Assembly (NCBI GenBank): GCA_965237575.1
Contig: CBDEGI010000002.1
Coordinates: forward strand, 496,001 to 560,000
Direction: 5' to 3'
Source: JAKZVK01 sp965237575
Lineage (GTDB): Bacteria; Acidobacteriota; Terriglobia; Bryobacterales; UBA6623
DNA length: 64,000 nucleotides
Shown: positions 17,434 to 27,658 of the stretch, piece after piece
Layout of the letters: every line of letters begins with the position of its first letter
Position numbering within the stretch: position 1 is the first letter of the stretch
Position numbers and translations under genes: made by a program
Notes under the pieces: generated by a model
What the model was told of the DNA's origin: nothing
Database searches by the model: none
What the model saw: only the letters and a program-made list of their open reading frames with translations

Positions 17434-17667
17434 CCATGTAGACGATGCTTGCGGCTCCACTTGAAGGTAGTGGCTCAGTTTCAGCCACCGCTGTTACGGA
17501 AATCGAATCCGCCATCCACGATGGCTGAAGCCGGCTTGTGGGAAGGACGCTGAAGCGCCCTGGACAGGAGCGAGCGACCACGCTGAACCGGCCGTAAACG
17601 ACCGGCCTACAACGCGCTCCGCGCGGAAGCCGCCTGAAGGCGCCAGCCTCCGAGTTCGGAGAAACGC
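17434..17667. other. non-coding spacer with short palindromes
   Basis: No coding sequence recognised. Several GC-rich short inverted repeats are present, such as GGCCGTAAACGACCGGCC and CCGCCTGAAGGCGCC near 17590-17645, which could act as terminators or mRNA-stabilising hairpins behind the GGDEF/EAL gene. It lacks the REP consensus of the first 16 kb. Confidence 0.4.
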
Positions 17668-20012
17668 TCACTGGAGAACAAGGACTTGCTGCTCGGCTTC
17701 GCGAGAATTGATCTCTGAAGTCGCGGGGTCGGGCGAAACACGGGCGCGGTTCTGGCAGAGTAGGGACTGGAATCTTTCAGCGGGGACAGGATGACCGGTA
17801 AAGTATCCCTGTACCAAGTCGCAGCGATGGCGTTGGAAGAACGACAACTGTTGCCTGTCTTCCACTCCCTCCGCGATCACGCTCAGTCCAAGATCGTGCG
17901 CCAAGCCGATCATGCCTTTGGCGATGGCACCGGCACGGTGGTCTCGGTCAACGTCCGTCACGAAAGACCGATCGAGCTTGATCACATTGGCGGTGAGTTT
18001 TCGCAAGTAGCTGATCGCGCAGTAGCCCGTGCCGAAGTCATCGATGGCCAGGGTGATCCCCTGTCGAGCGATCTCTCGTAAAACCGCTGGGGCCTTCTCG
18101 AGGCTGTCGATGAGAATGCTTTCGGTAAGCTCAAGCTCGAGGGTCTGGGGGTCAATACCTGTTTCCGTGACGATCCTTTTGACCACCTCTGCAAATTCCG
18201 GCTGCAGCAATTGACGGGCGGACAGGTTTACCGAAATCTTCGTTGCCTCTGCTGAATCCGGATCCAGCCGGCGCCAGTTCATGGCATCCTCACAAGCCCG
18301 TCGCAACACCCATTCGCCAATCTCCAGAATGAGGTCCGACCTCTCGGCCAAAGGAATGAACTCAGTGGGCGTGATAACCGGCCCCTCCTGAGGCGTCCAA
18401 CGCAGTAACGCCTCGGCCCCGAAGATCTTTGCGCTCTGGGGGCAGATCTGAGGTTGATAGGCCAGAGCCAACTCGTTTCGGTCGATGGCCTTGCGTAGCG
18501 CGTTCTCTAACTTCCAGCGCCGCTCTGTCCGTTTGTACATGCTCGGGGTGTAGACGCTATTCTGCGCCCTGCCATCCGCTTTCGCCTGAATGGGGTATCC
18601 ACTTGACTCAGGTAGCCCCAAGGCGTTGTGGTTTGGTCGATCCATAGACGCCAGCACACTGCACCCAGAATGCATCCAGGGGTGCCAGACGCCGGTCTGG
18701 ACGCGATCGGACCACGAGGCTGCGTTTCGGGGCCGATCAAGGATCACGCACGCGCCATGGCCATCGCAGGCTTGGAAACGTCGTGCTATCGGCAAGCCTT
18801 TCCGGGAGCCGCCAATGGCCAACCACGGTATGTTGTGGTCACCTGAGTCAAATGGATACCCCACTTCGCCTGATACATGGCAATATCAGCGTTCCGAATC
18901 AGCTCCTCGGCACTTTCGAGTCGAGAGTCGCTTAACACGATCCCGATACTGGCCTTCGCCACCACCTGGTGGTCATCAAGCTGATACGGGGCCGACAGCT
19001 CCTGCTGAATCCGCGAGGCCATGGCCTGAGCCTCGCTAAGATGTTCTGTTTTTTCGAGCAGAACGACGAATTCGTCGCCGCCGAAACGCGCCACGAAATC
19101 GTCAGGACGCAGGCAGTCTCGCAAGCGCTTCGCCGTCGACGCCAGTAATTCATCTCCCACCAGATGACCCAGGGTGTCGTTCACCTCCTTGAAGCGATCG
19201 AGATCCAAAAACAGAACTGCAAATCGGAGTCGCGGATCTTTACGTTGTAGCTCGATCACCTGCTGCAGATGCGCGTTGAAGAAGTTACGGTTGGGCAGGC
19301 CCGTCAGCCGATCATGCAGAGCATCTTCGACCAAGCGATTCTCCACCTCGATCAGCCGCGTCACATCGGTTTGAACACCTGAGATTTCAATTGCGTTGTC
19401 GTGTTTATCCCGCACCGCCCGGCCGCGACACAAGACCCAGCGATACGTTCCGTCGCGATGCCGGATACGGTACTCACACTCGAACTCATCCTTTTCACCT
19501 TTGAGATGGGCCGCCAAGTCCATGCGAACGCCACTGGCATAGTAGGGATGGATCAGCGACAACCAGTCACTCGGCCGATCACCGATGTCTTCCGGCTCCC
19601 AGCCTACGATGGCGCTCCAGCCCTTCGACACCCGAAGCGTATGTGTTCGCAAGTCCCAGTGCCATAAACCCTCACTGTTACCCTCGATGGAAAGGGCCTC
19701 CAGCGGTACTGGCTTAGTTTCATCAGGAGGGGGCGGAACGTCTAGCGACAACACAGACTGTCCCTTGCTGTGAAGCAACCACAGAATCAGTACGGGAATG
19801 ACGGTTGCCATGAGCAACAGTATTCCAACCGCACTGATCACAAGCGCCGGGTTTTCCAGTACACCGAACGAAATGGCCGGTGTGTCATCAACCAGCACGC
19901 CAAGGCCGATCATCGTTGCGCCCGCGACTGCACCAACCGCGAGGGATCGTAGGAGTGGTCCCTGCCTGGGAGCAGAACATTGATACCGCCCTTGGTCCTG
20001 GAGAGTCTCCAC
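17668..20012 (-). pseudogene. membrane PAS-GGDEF-EAL cyclic-di-GMP protein, split by MITE-A
   Basis: Two N-terminal TM segments (SLAVGAVAGATMIGLGVLV and VISAVGILLLMATVIPVLIL), a PAS_3 domain (GLWHWDLRTHTLRVSKGWSA to VQTDVTRLIEVENRL), then GGDEF (DALHDRLTGLPNRNFF, with RFGGDEFVVLL intact) and EAL (FGAEALLRWTPQEG, ELTESILID, AIDDFGTGYCAISYL, KLDRSFVTD). MITE-A copy 1 at 18590-18865 interrupts the linker after ADIAMYQAK. Removing it with one target copy gives YQAKADGRAQNSVYTPS in frame. As it stands, two products are possible: a membrane PAS-GGDEF protein with a MITE-encoded tail, and an EAL protein that would need a new start. C-di-GMP turnover is inferred from the motifs. Confidence 0.9.
18590..18865. 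mobile_element. MITE-A copy 1 (276 bp, most diverged copy)
   Basis: Ends ATGGGGTATCCACTTGACTC and GAGTCAAATGGATACCCCAC. The target duplication TCGCCTGA lies at 18582-18589 and 18866-18873. About a dozen internal substitutions distinguish it from copies 2-4, so it is either older or a different subfamily. Inserted between the GGDEF and EAL domains. Confidence 0.92.
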
Positions 20013-20155
20013 ACTTCAAGTCTGCCCCGTTTGTTCGTTCCGGGCAATGGGCTAGCGGGATCATTTGGGTGGAGGTACGAAAGTACCATCGACATAAGGG
20101 AAGGCAGCCAGGGATTCGTCGAGTAGGCCGTCCGCCGCGGGCACACGGACATCTG

Positions 20156-21919
20156 TTACGAATGTTTCAAAGAGGATGGGGTCGAGTTCGATCGAAGGAC
20201 GCTTCGCAATCGGTCTGTCTCGACCAAGTCGATGGTCCCTTCACGTGAATCGATCGCGACGCCATACAACTCCCGCGCTCGGGCCGTACTGATCTTGCGC
20301 TCGCGAACGTCTCGCAGGACCCGTGCGGGCTCTCGCTCCCACGCGGGGCCATAACCGCCGCCCCCGCACGTCTCCAGTCGAATCAGATCGTCTCTTGCCA
20401 CCGAGACCGTCGTCTTCGAGGGGATTCGGTGATCCACTCCGCCGGCAACGCGCAAGTAGCGTGCCGGTTTGCCATCGCTTCCGCCGAAGAGGCCCCACGG
20501 CGGGAAACGCACACGGTCCGCGAGAATCGTAAACGTTGGTTCGTGATCAATGAACTGGTACTCCCGGCACAAACCAAGTCCGCCGCGAAACCGTCCGGGG
20601 CCCTCGGAGTCCGGGACCAGGCTGTACCGCGTAATGCGCACCGGATAGTTCTGCTCCGTCTCTTCGACCGGGGCGTTCTGTGTGTTTTGCACGTGCGTCT
20701 GCACGGCGTCGGGGCCATCAGAGGCGTATCGGCCGCCGTACCCTCCCGCCATCGTTTCGTAGAAGCAGTAGTACTCGCCACTGCGAGGGTCGCGGCCCCC
20801 GAAACCGATCTGACAGATCATCCCCTTCGTCCCGGCGGGCACCCGATCGGGAACAACCGGGGCGAGCGCCTTGAAGAGAATCTCACACAGCCGGGCACAG
20901 ACTTCCCAGCCTCCCACGATCGCTGTCGGTGGCCTCGGATTGACTGCCAGACCCTCGGGCGCGATCACGTGAATCGGCTGGTAGAAGCCCTCGTTGAGAG
21001 GAATGTCGGGATCCGTCAAACACTTCAGGACGTAGACACAGGCCGTAAAGGTCTGCGTCAGGTTGCAGTTCATCGGCGCCGGCCTTTGCGCGTCCGTGCC
21101 GGTGAAGTCGAAGGTGACTCGATCCTCCTCGATCGAAACTTTCGCTTTCAGATGCACCGGCTCACTCGTGATGCCGTCATCATCGAGGCAACCCTCGGCC
21201 GTGAACGTCCCCTGCGGCAGCTTGCGGATCTCGGCTCGTACGCGCTGTCCTGCGTAGTCGATTAAGCGGTCCACATAGCGATCGAGAACCTCGGCGCCGT
21301 AACGCTCGAACAACTGAGTCAGCCGGCGAATCCCGATGTTGTTGGCGGCTACTTGCGCGCGTAGGTCACCGGACACTTCCCTGGCCGCACGCACGTTCGC
21401 GAGAAACATCTTCAAGACGTCTTCGACGACTTCGCCGCCTGAGAGCAGCTTCACGACCGGAAGGATGAAGCCCTCCTGATAGACCTCGCGAAACACCCCA
21501 ATGCTGGCCGGAGCACCCCCGCCTACGTCAACGTGGTGGCAAGTGTTCGCCACATAGCCGATGAGCTTGCCGTTGAAGTAGAACGGCGAGATCAGGAAGA
21601 CATCGTTCAGGTGACTTGCCTGACGGTGTGGGTCGTTGACGAGCAGCCCGTCTCCCGGTGCCAGATTCTCGGGGCCGTATTCGGTGACGGCGCGCGGCAC
21701 GATGCGGCCGGTCGTTACTAGATGCGCCGGCTGGCAAAAGGCTTGCGCCACCATGCGGCCCGCGGCGTCGACAAAGGCGCAGGAGTAATCGAGGCGCGTC
21801 TTGATGTTCGTGGAGTAGGCGGTCCTGCGCAGGGTGACCGACATTTCCTCCGTCGCCTCGACGAGGGCGTTGCGGATCACCTCGAACAGCACGGGATCGG
21901 TTGCCGCATTTTCCGTCAC
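20156..21919 (-). CDS. hydantoinase B / oxoprolinase family protein (HyuB-like), without an adjacent HyuA
   Basis: 587 residues from a GTG at 21919; an in-frame ATG at 21955 is an alternative. Family hallmarks: DPVLFEVIRNALVEATEEMS, RRTAYSTNIKTRLDYSCAFV, PGDGLLVNDPHRQASHLNDV, FYFNGKLIGYVANTCHHVDV, PAPMNCNLTQTFTACVYVLK, RFRGGLGLCREYQF and the C-terminal GGGGYGPAWEREPARVLRDV. HyuB subunits pair with HyuA (ATP-dependent) to open hydantoin, oxoproline or similar rings, or act in acetophenone carboxylase-type complexes. Here no hyuA is adjacent; the only one in the window is at 48305. The upstream neighbour, in the same direction, is the ceramidase-family gene. Confidence 0.9.
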   Translation of the reverse strand: MTENAATDPVLFEVIRNALVEATEEMSVTLRRTAYSTNIKTRLDYSCAFVDAAGRMVAQAFCQPAHLVTTGRIVPRAVTEYGPENLAPGDGLLVNDPHRQASHLNDVFLISPFYFNGKLIGYVANTCHHVDVGGGAPASIGVFREVYQEGFILPVVKLLSGGEVVEDVLKMFLANVRAAREVSGDLRAQVAANNIGIRRLTQLFERYGAEVLDRYVDRLIDYAGQRVRAEIRKLPQGTFTAEGCLDDDGITSEPVHLKAKVSIEEDRVTFDFTGTDAQRPAPMNCNLTQTFTACVYVLKCLTDPDIPLNEGFYQPIHVIAPEGLAVNPRPPTAIVGGWEVCARLCEILFKALAPVVPDRVPAGTKGMICQIGFGGRDPRSGEYYCFYETMAGGYGGRYASDGPDAVQTHVQNTQNAPVEETEQNYPVRITRYSLVPDSEGPGRFRGGLGLCREYQFIDHEPTFTILADRVRFPPWGLFGGSDGKPARYLRVAGGVDHRIPSKTTVSVARDDLIRLETCGGGGYGPAWEREPARVLRDVRERKISTARARELYGVAIDSREGTIDLVETDRLRSVLRSNSTPSSLKHS

Positions 21920-22046
21920 GGATTTTGAACCTCGTCGTACAGGACGGTAGACCATAGTATGCCGGTACGCTGGTTCGCGTAAAGGGGGCATCGGTCTTTG
22001 CAAATCGACAGAACCGCCGATCGCTGGCGCCGGCGGGTGGGGCCTG

Positions 22047-23498
22047 TCAGTGTCTCGCGCACCACATCTCCTGGAGTAACTCGACCGTCTTGTCGACAAC
22101 CATCTCCGCTGTCCCCGGCACCAACGCGGAGCCGACGCCGTACGACTGCAAGAACAACATGTCGGGAATGTGATAGCGCCGGAAGAACGACCAGCCCTCT
22201 TTGGGATAGGCGTCCTCGGTCGGGATGTACGTAAGGCAACCGTTGCTGTACCCCAAGAACAACGTTGCGGGAAAGGGCGAGCGCTGCTTGACCGCCATCC
22301 CCGACGCTGCAAACGTCTCGCCGGGGAATGCCGCGATGGCAAGCTCACCGATGCGGATGACCTGGATCGCCCCGTCGAGCGCTCGCTTGCGTTGGTTCTC
22401 CACGCGGTCGAGAAGCGCACGGGCACAGTACACGTACCGCTGCGCTACGTTGAGCTGGGCTCGGCTAGCGCTCTCCGCCTGCGCCACTTCGAGACCCGCC
22501 ACGCACTGCCGCTCCAACTCGCGCGCCTGCTCGAGCGTCGGGTATTCCATCAGCGGCAACTCCACCGGAACCTGTTGCACGGCGATCGGGTACTGTGGCT
22601 CATCGGTGATCGTGACCCGCGGATACGCCGACGCCTTCGCGAGCATGCCGAAGATCTTGCGGGGCCCGCGGACCGTGTCGGTATAGAGGTTCGAGCAGAC
22701 CTTGAGAACCTCGCTGCCCAACGCGGTCCCGATACGGTTCTTCGCGTCGGAGTTGTCCTCGTCGGCCCCGATGCCTGTGATCGGGTCAATGTCGCCGGCG
22801 TTGGCCTGCAGGAACAAACTGAGGCAGCCGTGTACGCACTCGATCAACTCACGCGCCGGCCCCACATAGTCCGGCGACCACTGCAGGTACTTGGGCCCCA
22901 TCGTCACCGTGTGGCAGCCATGTGCGAAGACCACCGCTTTGGGCTTGCCTTGCAAATCATCGATGTGGATGACGCGCACTTCGTGGTCCACCGGCCCGTC
23001 GGGATTCTCGCCCAGGATGATGTCGCCCGCCTCATCCAGCTCTCGGCGGTTGATGCCGATGCGAGCCTCGCCCGAGCCGGTGGCCAGCCGCGCGTCGCCG
23101 AGATCGGCAACCGCCGCCGCGGCCAGGCGCGGCATCTCACCGATGACTTGAGCCTCGTATCCGGCCCGCATCTCGTGCTGCGCCGGATCGTCGTCATAGT
23201 AGTAGCCGTTCATTGTCGGGCCGCAGTGCGTGTGGCTGCAATTCAACAGCACATGAGACGCGGGTATGCCCAGTGCATCGCCCAAAGCCTGGCGCGTACC
23301 GCGCAGCAGGTTCCCGTGCAGGAACGCGAGGTCGAAGCCCACGATCGCGACGCGCTCGCCACCCCTCTCGAGGACGAGCGCCGTCGCAGTCAGGTCTTGA
23401 TCGATCCCCTGCGCGACCCCTTCACGTCCGGCATACCCCACCATCGTCATACCGATCGGCGGCGTGATCGTCGACCGTGCGATTCCTGCCCGCAGCAT
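22047..23498 (-). CDS. neutral/alkaline non-lysosomal ceramidase-family hydrolase
   Basis: 483 residues. The ATG at 23498 has AAGGAG seven bases upstream and is preferred over the in-frame TTG at 23516. N-terminal domain of the neutral ceramidase family: RAGIARSTITPPIGMTMVGY, LNCSHTHCGPTMNGYYY (zinc ligands and HTHxGP), FAHGCHTVTMGPKYLQWSPD, NAGDIDPITG, and a C-terminal GYSNGCLTYIPTEDAYPKEG. True ceramidases are ~650-700 residues and include an Ig-like C-domain missing here. Many short bacterial members of this family occur in environmental gene clusters without proof of ceramide hydrolysis. No signal peptide is seen, so the enzyme is probably cytoplasmic. It is divergent from the MFS gene. 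Confidence 0.85.
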   Translation of the reverse strand: MLRAGIARSTITPPIGMTMVGYAGREGVAQGIDQDLTATALVLERGGERVAIVGFDLAFLHGNLLRGTRQALGDALGIPASHVLLNCSHTHCGPTMNGYYYDDDPAQHEMRAGYEAQVIGEMPRLAAAAVADLGDARLATGSGEARIGINRRELDEAGDIILGENPDGPVDHEVRVIHIDDLQGKPKAVVFAHGCHTVTMGPKYLQWSPDYVGPARELIECVHGCLSLFLQANAGDIDPITGIGADEDNSDAKNRIGTALGSEVLKVCSNLYTDTVRGPRKIFGMLAKASAYPRVTITDEPQYPIAVQQVPVELPLMEYPTLEQARELERQCVAGLEVAQAESASRAQLNVAQRYVYCARALLDRVENQRKRALDGAIQVIRIGELAIAAFPGETFAASGMAVKQRSPFPATLFLGYSNGCLTYIPTEDAYPKEGWSFFRRYHIPDMLFLQSYGVGSALVPGTAEMVVDKTVELLQEMWCARH

Positions 23499-23607
23499 TC
23501 GTCTCTCCTTATCCAACCCGTGTTACAAAGCCCGCGACGCGTCTCGATGGTAAGATCCTGAGTCCGGCCGGTCAAGAGCCGGCGCCGCAACGCATTGAGG
23601 CCCCACG

Positions 23608-24882
23608 TTGAACTCTCCGAAGGTCGACCATCCCAAGCCGTCGTCGCAGCGACGCTGGTGGATCGTGGGCCTACTGTTCCTCGCGGTGCTGGTGAACTAC
23701 ATCGACCGCAACAACCTCAGCGTCGCCGCCGTACCGGTAATGGAGGAGTTCGATTTCTCGCCCTCTACCGCCGGCGCACTCATGTCGGCATTCTTCTGGA
23801 CCTACACCCTCCTGCAGATTCCCTCCGGCTGGGTGGTCGACCGCTTCGGGTTTCGTTGGACGTACGGCGTCGCGTTCCTCCTTTGGTCTCTTTCGTCCGC
23901 GGCAATCGGCCTGGGCCGCTCCTTTGGACAGATCTTCGGCCTTCGCATGATGCTGGGCGCGAGCCAAGCGGTCGTGCAGCCGGTCAGTTTGACCTACATT
24001 CGCTCGCACTTCACCGAGCACGAACAAGGCCTGCCCACGGGCCTCTACATTTCGGGCATGATGATCGGCCCCGCCGTCGGAGGCTTTCTCGGTGGCGCGC
24101 TACTCGAAAACTTGGGTTGGCGCAACATGTTCATTCTGACCGGCCTCATTCCGTGCCTGTGGTTGTTGCCCTGGTTCTGGCTGGCCCCCAGGGGACGCCC
24201 CGCGACCCGTTCGGCCGGCCCGTCGTCACGGCGCAAGGTCCCTCTCCGGAAGCTCTTCGCCAATCCCGTCGTTTGGGGCATCACGATCACGGCGTTCTTC
24301 TATTCCTACTTCTGGTATTTCTGCATGAGCTGGCTGCCGTCGTACCTGGTGATGGAGCGCGGCCTCTCGTTTCTCGAGATGGGCGTCTACACGGCCCTCC
24401 CTTTCGTCGCGATGTCGATCGTCTCACCCACCTCGGGACGGTTGGCCGACCGCTGGATCGCCCGCACCGGCCGCCCGGTCTTTGTACGCAAGGTGTTTGT
24501 GATCACCGGTTACATTCTGGGAAGCTCGACGCTCGCCTTGATCTGGGTCGAGTCGAGCGAACTCGCCCTGGCGATCCTCGTCTTCGCGCTAGCCGGCATC
24601 GGTCTTACCAGCGCCAACTACTGGGCCCTGACGCAGGCGATCTCGCCGCGGTCGTTCACCGGACGGGCCATCGGTTACCAAAACACCGTCAGCAACCTGG
24701 CCGGTATCTGCGCGCCCATGCTGACCGGTTATCTCGTCGAACAATCAGGCAGCTTTAATTCGGCGATCGTCTTCGCCGCGACGTCGCTGTGGCTGGCCGC
24801 GGCGTCGTACGCCTTTCTCGTTCGCGAGTCTCGAGCCGGCGAGATCAAGACCCTGCTAGCCGAAGCGCTGGCCGCGAACTGA
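23608..24882 (+). CDS. MFS transporter, anion:cation symporter-like (ACS/GudP/tartrate type)
   Basis: 424 residues, twelve predicted TM helices. TTG start at 23608 with GAGG about 8 bases upstream. WWIVGLLFLAVLVNYIDRNN, the motif-A-like WVVDRFGFRWTYGVAFLLWS, and FGLRMMLGASQAVVQPVSLT are typical of the ACS family, which takes up organic anions such as glucarate, tartrate or phthalate. The second half starts at VVWGITITAFFYSYFWYFCM and has GRLADRWIARTGRPVFVRKV. It is divergently transcribed from the ceramidase-like gene across a ~110-bp spacer, which suggests that the carrier imports substrate or exports product for that cluster. Convergent with the sialidase operon. Confidence 0.92.
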   Translation: MNSPKVDHPKPSSQRRWWIVGLLFLAVLVNYIDRNNLSVAAVPVMEEFDFSPSTAGALMSAFFWTYTLLQIPSGWVVDRFGFRWTYGVAFLLWSLSSAAIGLGRSFGQIFGLRMMLGASQAVVQPVSLTYIRSHFTEHEQGLPTGLYISGMMIGPAVGGFLGGALLENLGWRNMFILTGLIPCLWLLPWFWLAPRGRPATRSAGPSSRRKVPLRKLFANPVVWGITITAFFYSYFWYFCMSWLPSYLVMERGLSFLEMGVYTALPFVAMSIVSPTSGRLADRWIARTGRPVFVRKVFVITGYILGSSTLALIWVESSELALAILVFALAGIGLTSANYWALTQAISPRSFTGRAIGYQNTVSNLAGICAPMLTGYLVEQSGSFNSAIVFAATSLWLAAASYAFLVRESRAGEIKTLLAEALAAN

Positions 24883-24894
24883 CGAAGGCGCCGG

Positions 24895-26007
24895 CTAGTC
24901 GATCAGCTTCAGCTTCACGTAGACGATGCCTTGGCCGGACGGTTGCACCGCCCAGAACACAACGAGCACCTCTCCGCCGGGTAGTACGACGGCCGCGGGC
25001 TCGCCGAAGGCAAACTCCTGCCAGGACGAATGGTCCGCCTCGCCCTCGCTTTGCCTCACTCGCTCAGCCCGCCAGATCAGCTCGTTGTGGCCCACCCCGA
25101 AGTCGCCTTCGCTTGGGTCGACCCGGGCCATGGCAATGCCTACGGCGTCGGCCTTGCGCTGGCAATAGAGAAACAGCGCGCCGCCGTCGGGCAGAGCCGT
25201 CAGCGCTGTCGTTTGTCCGGCGATGCCCGTCGAGCGGGTCGGTGACCACGTCTCGCCTTGGTCGGATGACAAGGCGTAAGCACACGGGTAGTCGCTACTG
25301 TCGCTCAACCGCATGTGCCAGCTCGTACCGAGTAGACGGCCGTCGGCCAGCTCGATCACCCACGCCTCGGCGCCGCCGGAGCCCGGCTCGCCGAAGCGCA
25401 ACATCGACGTGTGCGACCAGGTGCGGCCCTGATCGTCGCTACGCAGCAGGACGATCTGGCCGCGGTCGACTCGAATCTCCGGGTCGTAGTTGTTGTACGG
25501 CGCGTAGCAGGCAACCCGGCGGCCGCTGCCGAGCACTGCCATGGGACCCGGCGCCTCGGCCGAACCGGGAATCGGCAGCGGTATGGGCTGCGGCGCGCTT
25601 CAGGTTCTCCCCGCATCGGTCGAACGCGACCAGACGAGGTGATTTTGCTTCATCCCCTGGGTCTCGTCGTTCCAGAACGTCTCGCCCGGCGTGTCGATCG
25701 GGGTCTCGATGCCGTAGAGAAACAGATCGCCCGAGGCCGCGCGGCTGACCGAGACGAAGTCGGACGAGCGGTCGGTGAGATGTGGCCAGATGGGGCCTTG
25801 CTCGGTCCACGTTTCTCCTAAGTCAGTGGAGCGCGACACGGTCGGCACGAAGTCGTTGACCCCGAGCTTCGACTGCACCATGTAGGTGCAGACCAGATCG
25901 CCGGAGTTGGTCAGCACGCAGCGCGACCCGGCGGCCACCGCCGTGGGCGTGCCCGGTTCGCGCCGGGTCACGAAGCCTTCGCTGATCTTTTCCCATCCCA
26001 TGGCCAT
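24895..26007 (-). pseudogene. sialidase-family (BNR/Asp-box) protein with an in-frame TGA
   Basis: Six-bladed sialidase-like fold. Asp-boxes visible: STDLGETW, STDAGRT-stop, SDDQGRTW and SSDQGETW. The reading frame is continuous from 26007 to 24895 except for TGA at 25600-25602, exactly where the second Asp-box needs tryptophan (TGG). A single G-to-A change explains it, so this is a recent nonsense mutation or a base-call error. No signal peptide is seen on this gene. It is the last gene of a minus-strand operon with the dipeptidase and the larger sialidase-like gene. Exo-sialidase activity is not assured, because many Asp-box proteins act on other sugars. Confidence 0.87.
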
Positions 26008-26025
26008 GGGCGCTTCACCCTTTGC

Positions 26026-27651
26026 CTATTGCGGATGTACCGTCACTCGTTTGACCGAGGGCGTGCTCGCCGTCTCCGTAGCGCTCAACGACAGACGCAA
26101 TCGCCAGCGTCGTGCGGCCGGCATCAGGACACCAAAGTCGCTCCACCCGTCGTAGACCTCCAAACGGCCGGAGTCGCCGTCCGCCGTCCCGTCACCATCG
26201 CTATCGATCTCGACCCGCAGGCCCACTCGAACGCCCCCGAACGTGTATTGCTCCACGTCGGCGATCTTGGAGTCGGTGGTCGCGTAGTAGGTGGCCGCAA
26301 CGAAGGTGTTGTCGACCCTGCGCTTGAGGTCTCCGTAGCCGGTGTCGGTGCCCGGGTACATCGATCCGTGCAGCAACTCCGGGCCATGCCACGACGAGCC
26401 GTTGTCGTCGGACCAGTAGACGACCGGCTTGCGCGTGTACCCGCCGCCGTTGCTATGCAAGCCGACACCCCACAACCGCCCTTCCCCCTTCGCGTAGTCG
26501 AGCTGGTTCTTGAACTGGAAGTAGGGATTGCTTTCCTTGTACAACCTCACGCGCTGCCACACGCCGTTGCTCACGCCGCCGTTGACTTGGTCAGAGATCT
26601 CAACCAGCGGCGCGAACGAACGACCCATGTCGGTGCTCACCGATTGCCAGGTATGGCCGTTGCCCGCGGCATCGCGCATCACCGCCACGATGGTGCGGTT
26701 GCCGACATATTCGACGGCGGGCTCGAAGGTCGCCCCCGAGTCGGGATCTTCCTCGCTAGCCAAGGGCCCGATCCAGCTAAGAAAGCGATAGCTCTTGCCG
26801 TTGTCCCTCGACCGCGCAAGCAGTGTGCCTGCGCGCTTTTCGTAGTGGAAATATTGAAACGCCATGTAGACGTCGGAGGGATTCTCGGGGTCGACGAAGT
26901 AGTCCTCGGTCCCGATGGCGTAGGAGCCATCAGCGCCGGCTACCCCCTCGACACTGATGCGGTCGAGATCGACGGTCCAGGTCTTCCCGTTGTCTTGCGA
27001 GCGAAGCTGCTTCGTGCCCGAGCGATAGGCGGTGCGCCAGAACTGTAGGATGAGGTCGCCGTTGGGCATCTTGAAAAGGCCGGGCTCGCTGTGGGTGTAT
27101 CCGTCCTCGTAGGGCAGCCCTTCGATCGGCGAGCCGTCGAACCAGCGGTCGAGCTTGCTCCACGTCCGGCCTTCGTCGGTGGACGTGATGAGGTGGATCG
27201 CGTCCCGGTCGTCCCAACTAATGTGGTTGACACCCGACCGCAGCGCCATGACCCAACGCGTCTCATCGATGATGGCGATCAGGCAGCGGCCGTACCAGTC
27301 GTGACGCACCTGGTCGGCGTCGGTGAAGGGCGTCTCGGAGCCATCGACCACGACTTCGATCGTCTTGTTGTCGAAGAGATTGATGTCGGCTTCGACGTTG
27401 ATGTGGGCTAATTCGACCGCCCCTTGCCACTCGTGCCAACGGCTCGTCCAATGGCCGTTGGCTGCGCCGTCGAGAACCAACCGGCCCTCGTCGATGCGGA
27501 CCCCCGTCTCGGTTGCGGTGGCCTGCTTCCACTCAGCGGTTGACTCAACGGACCATGAAGGCTGTTGGGCGGTCAGTTCCTCCGCCGGGAACCCGGCTAT
27601 CACGAACACGACGACTGTTGCCGCTCTCTTGCTGATGTTGTCCGTCGTCAT
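26026..27651 (-). CDS. secreted sialidase-like Asp-box propeller protein
   Basis: 541 residues from the ATG at 27651, with a signal (RAATVVVFVIAGFPAEELTA). An N-terminal concanavalin-like module (VRIDEGRLVLDGAANGHWTS) precedes a propeller with at least five Asp-boxes: STDEGRTW, SQDNGKTW, SRDNGKSY, STDMGRSF and SDDNGSSW. The C-terminal ~70 residues contain DSDGDGTADGDSGRLEVYDG, a possible calcium loop. Sialidase-superfamily proteins hydrolyse or bind terminal sialic acids or related sugars; the Arg triad cannot be assigned with certainty. The start lies 7 bp after the dipeptidase stop and its stop 18 bp before the next sialidase-like gene, so the three form one operon. Confidence 0.87.
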   Translation of the reverse strand: MTTDNISKRAATVVVFVIAGFPAEELTAQQPSWSVESTAEWKQATATETGVRIDEGRLVLDGAANGHWTSRWHEWQGAVELAHINVEADINLFDNKTIEVVVDGSETPFTDADQVRHDWYGRCLIAIIDETRWVMALRSGVNHISWDDRDAIHLITSTDEGRTWSKLDRWFDGSPIEGLPYEDGYTHSEPGLFKMPNGDLILQFWRTAYRSGTKQLRSQDNGKTWTVDLDRISVEGVAGADGSYAIGTEDYFVDPENPSDVYMAFQYFHYEKRAGTLLARSRDNGKSYRFLSWIGPLASEEDPDSGATFEPAVEYVGNRTIVAVMRDAAGNGHTWQSVSTDMGRSFAPLVEISDQVNGGVSNGVWQRVRLYKESNPYFQFKNQLDYAKGEGRLWGVGLHSNGGGYTRKPVVYWSDDNGSSWHGPELLHGSMYPGTDTGYGDLKRRVDNTFVAATYYATTDSKIADVEQYTFGGVRVGLRVEIDSDGDGTADGDSGRLEVYDGWSDFGVLMPAARRWRLRLSLSATETASTPSVKRVTVHPQ

Positions 27652-27658
27652 GGCCCTG

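Noticed and set aside
22170..23561. Long plus-strand open frame (463 codons) opposite the ceramidase-like gene
   Set aside because: Arg/His/Val-rich translation without any family motif; it mirrors the real minus-strand gene, which has a ribosome binding site and conserved HTHxGP and zinc motifs.
23595..24758. 387-codon frame overlapping the MFS gene on the same strand
   Set aside because: Highly basic, low-complexity translation; the overlapping frame encodes a complete 12-helix transporter.
25600..25602. Selenocysteine or UGA recoding in the sialidase-like gene
   Set aside because: The position is the invariant Trp of an Asp-box, no SECIS-like hairpin was noticed after it, and many genes here use TGA as a normal stop.
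26029..27048. 339-codon plus-strand frame opposite the sialidase-like gene
   Set aside because: Antisense shadow; the minus-strand gene has a signal peptide and five Asp-boxes.
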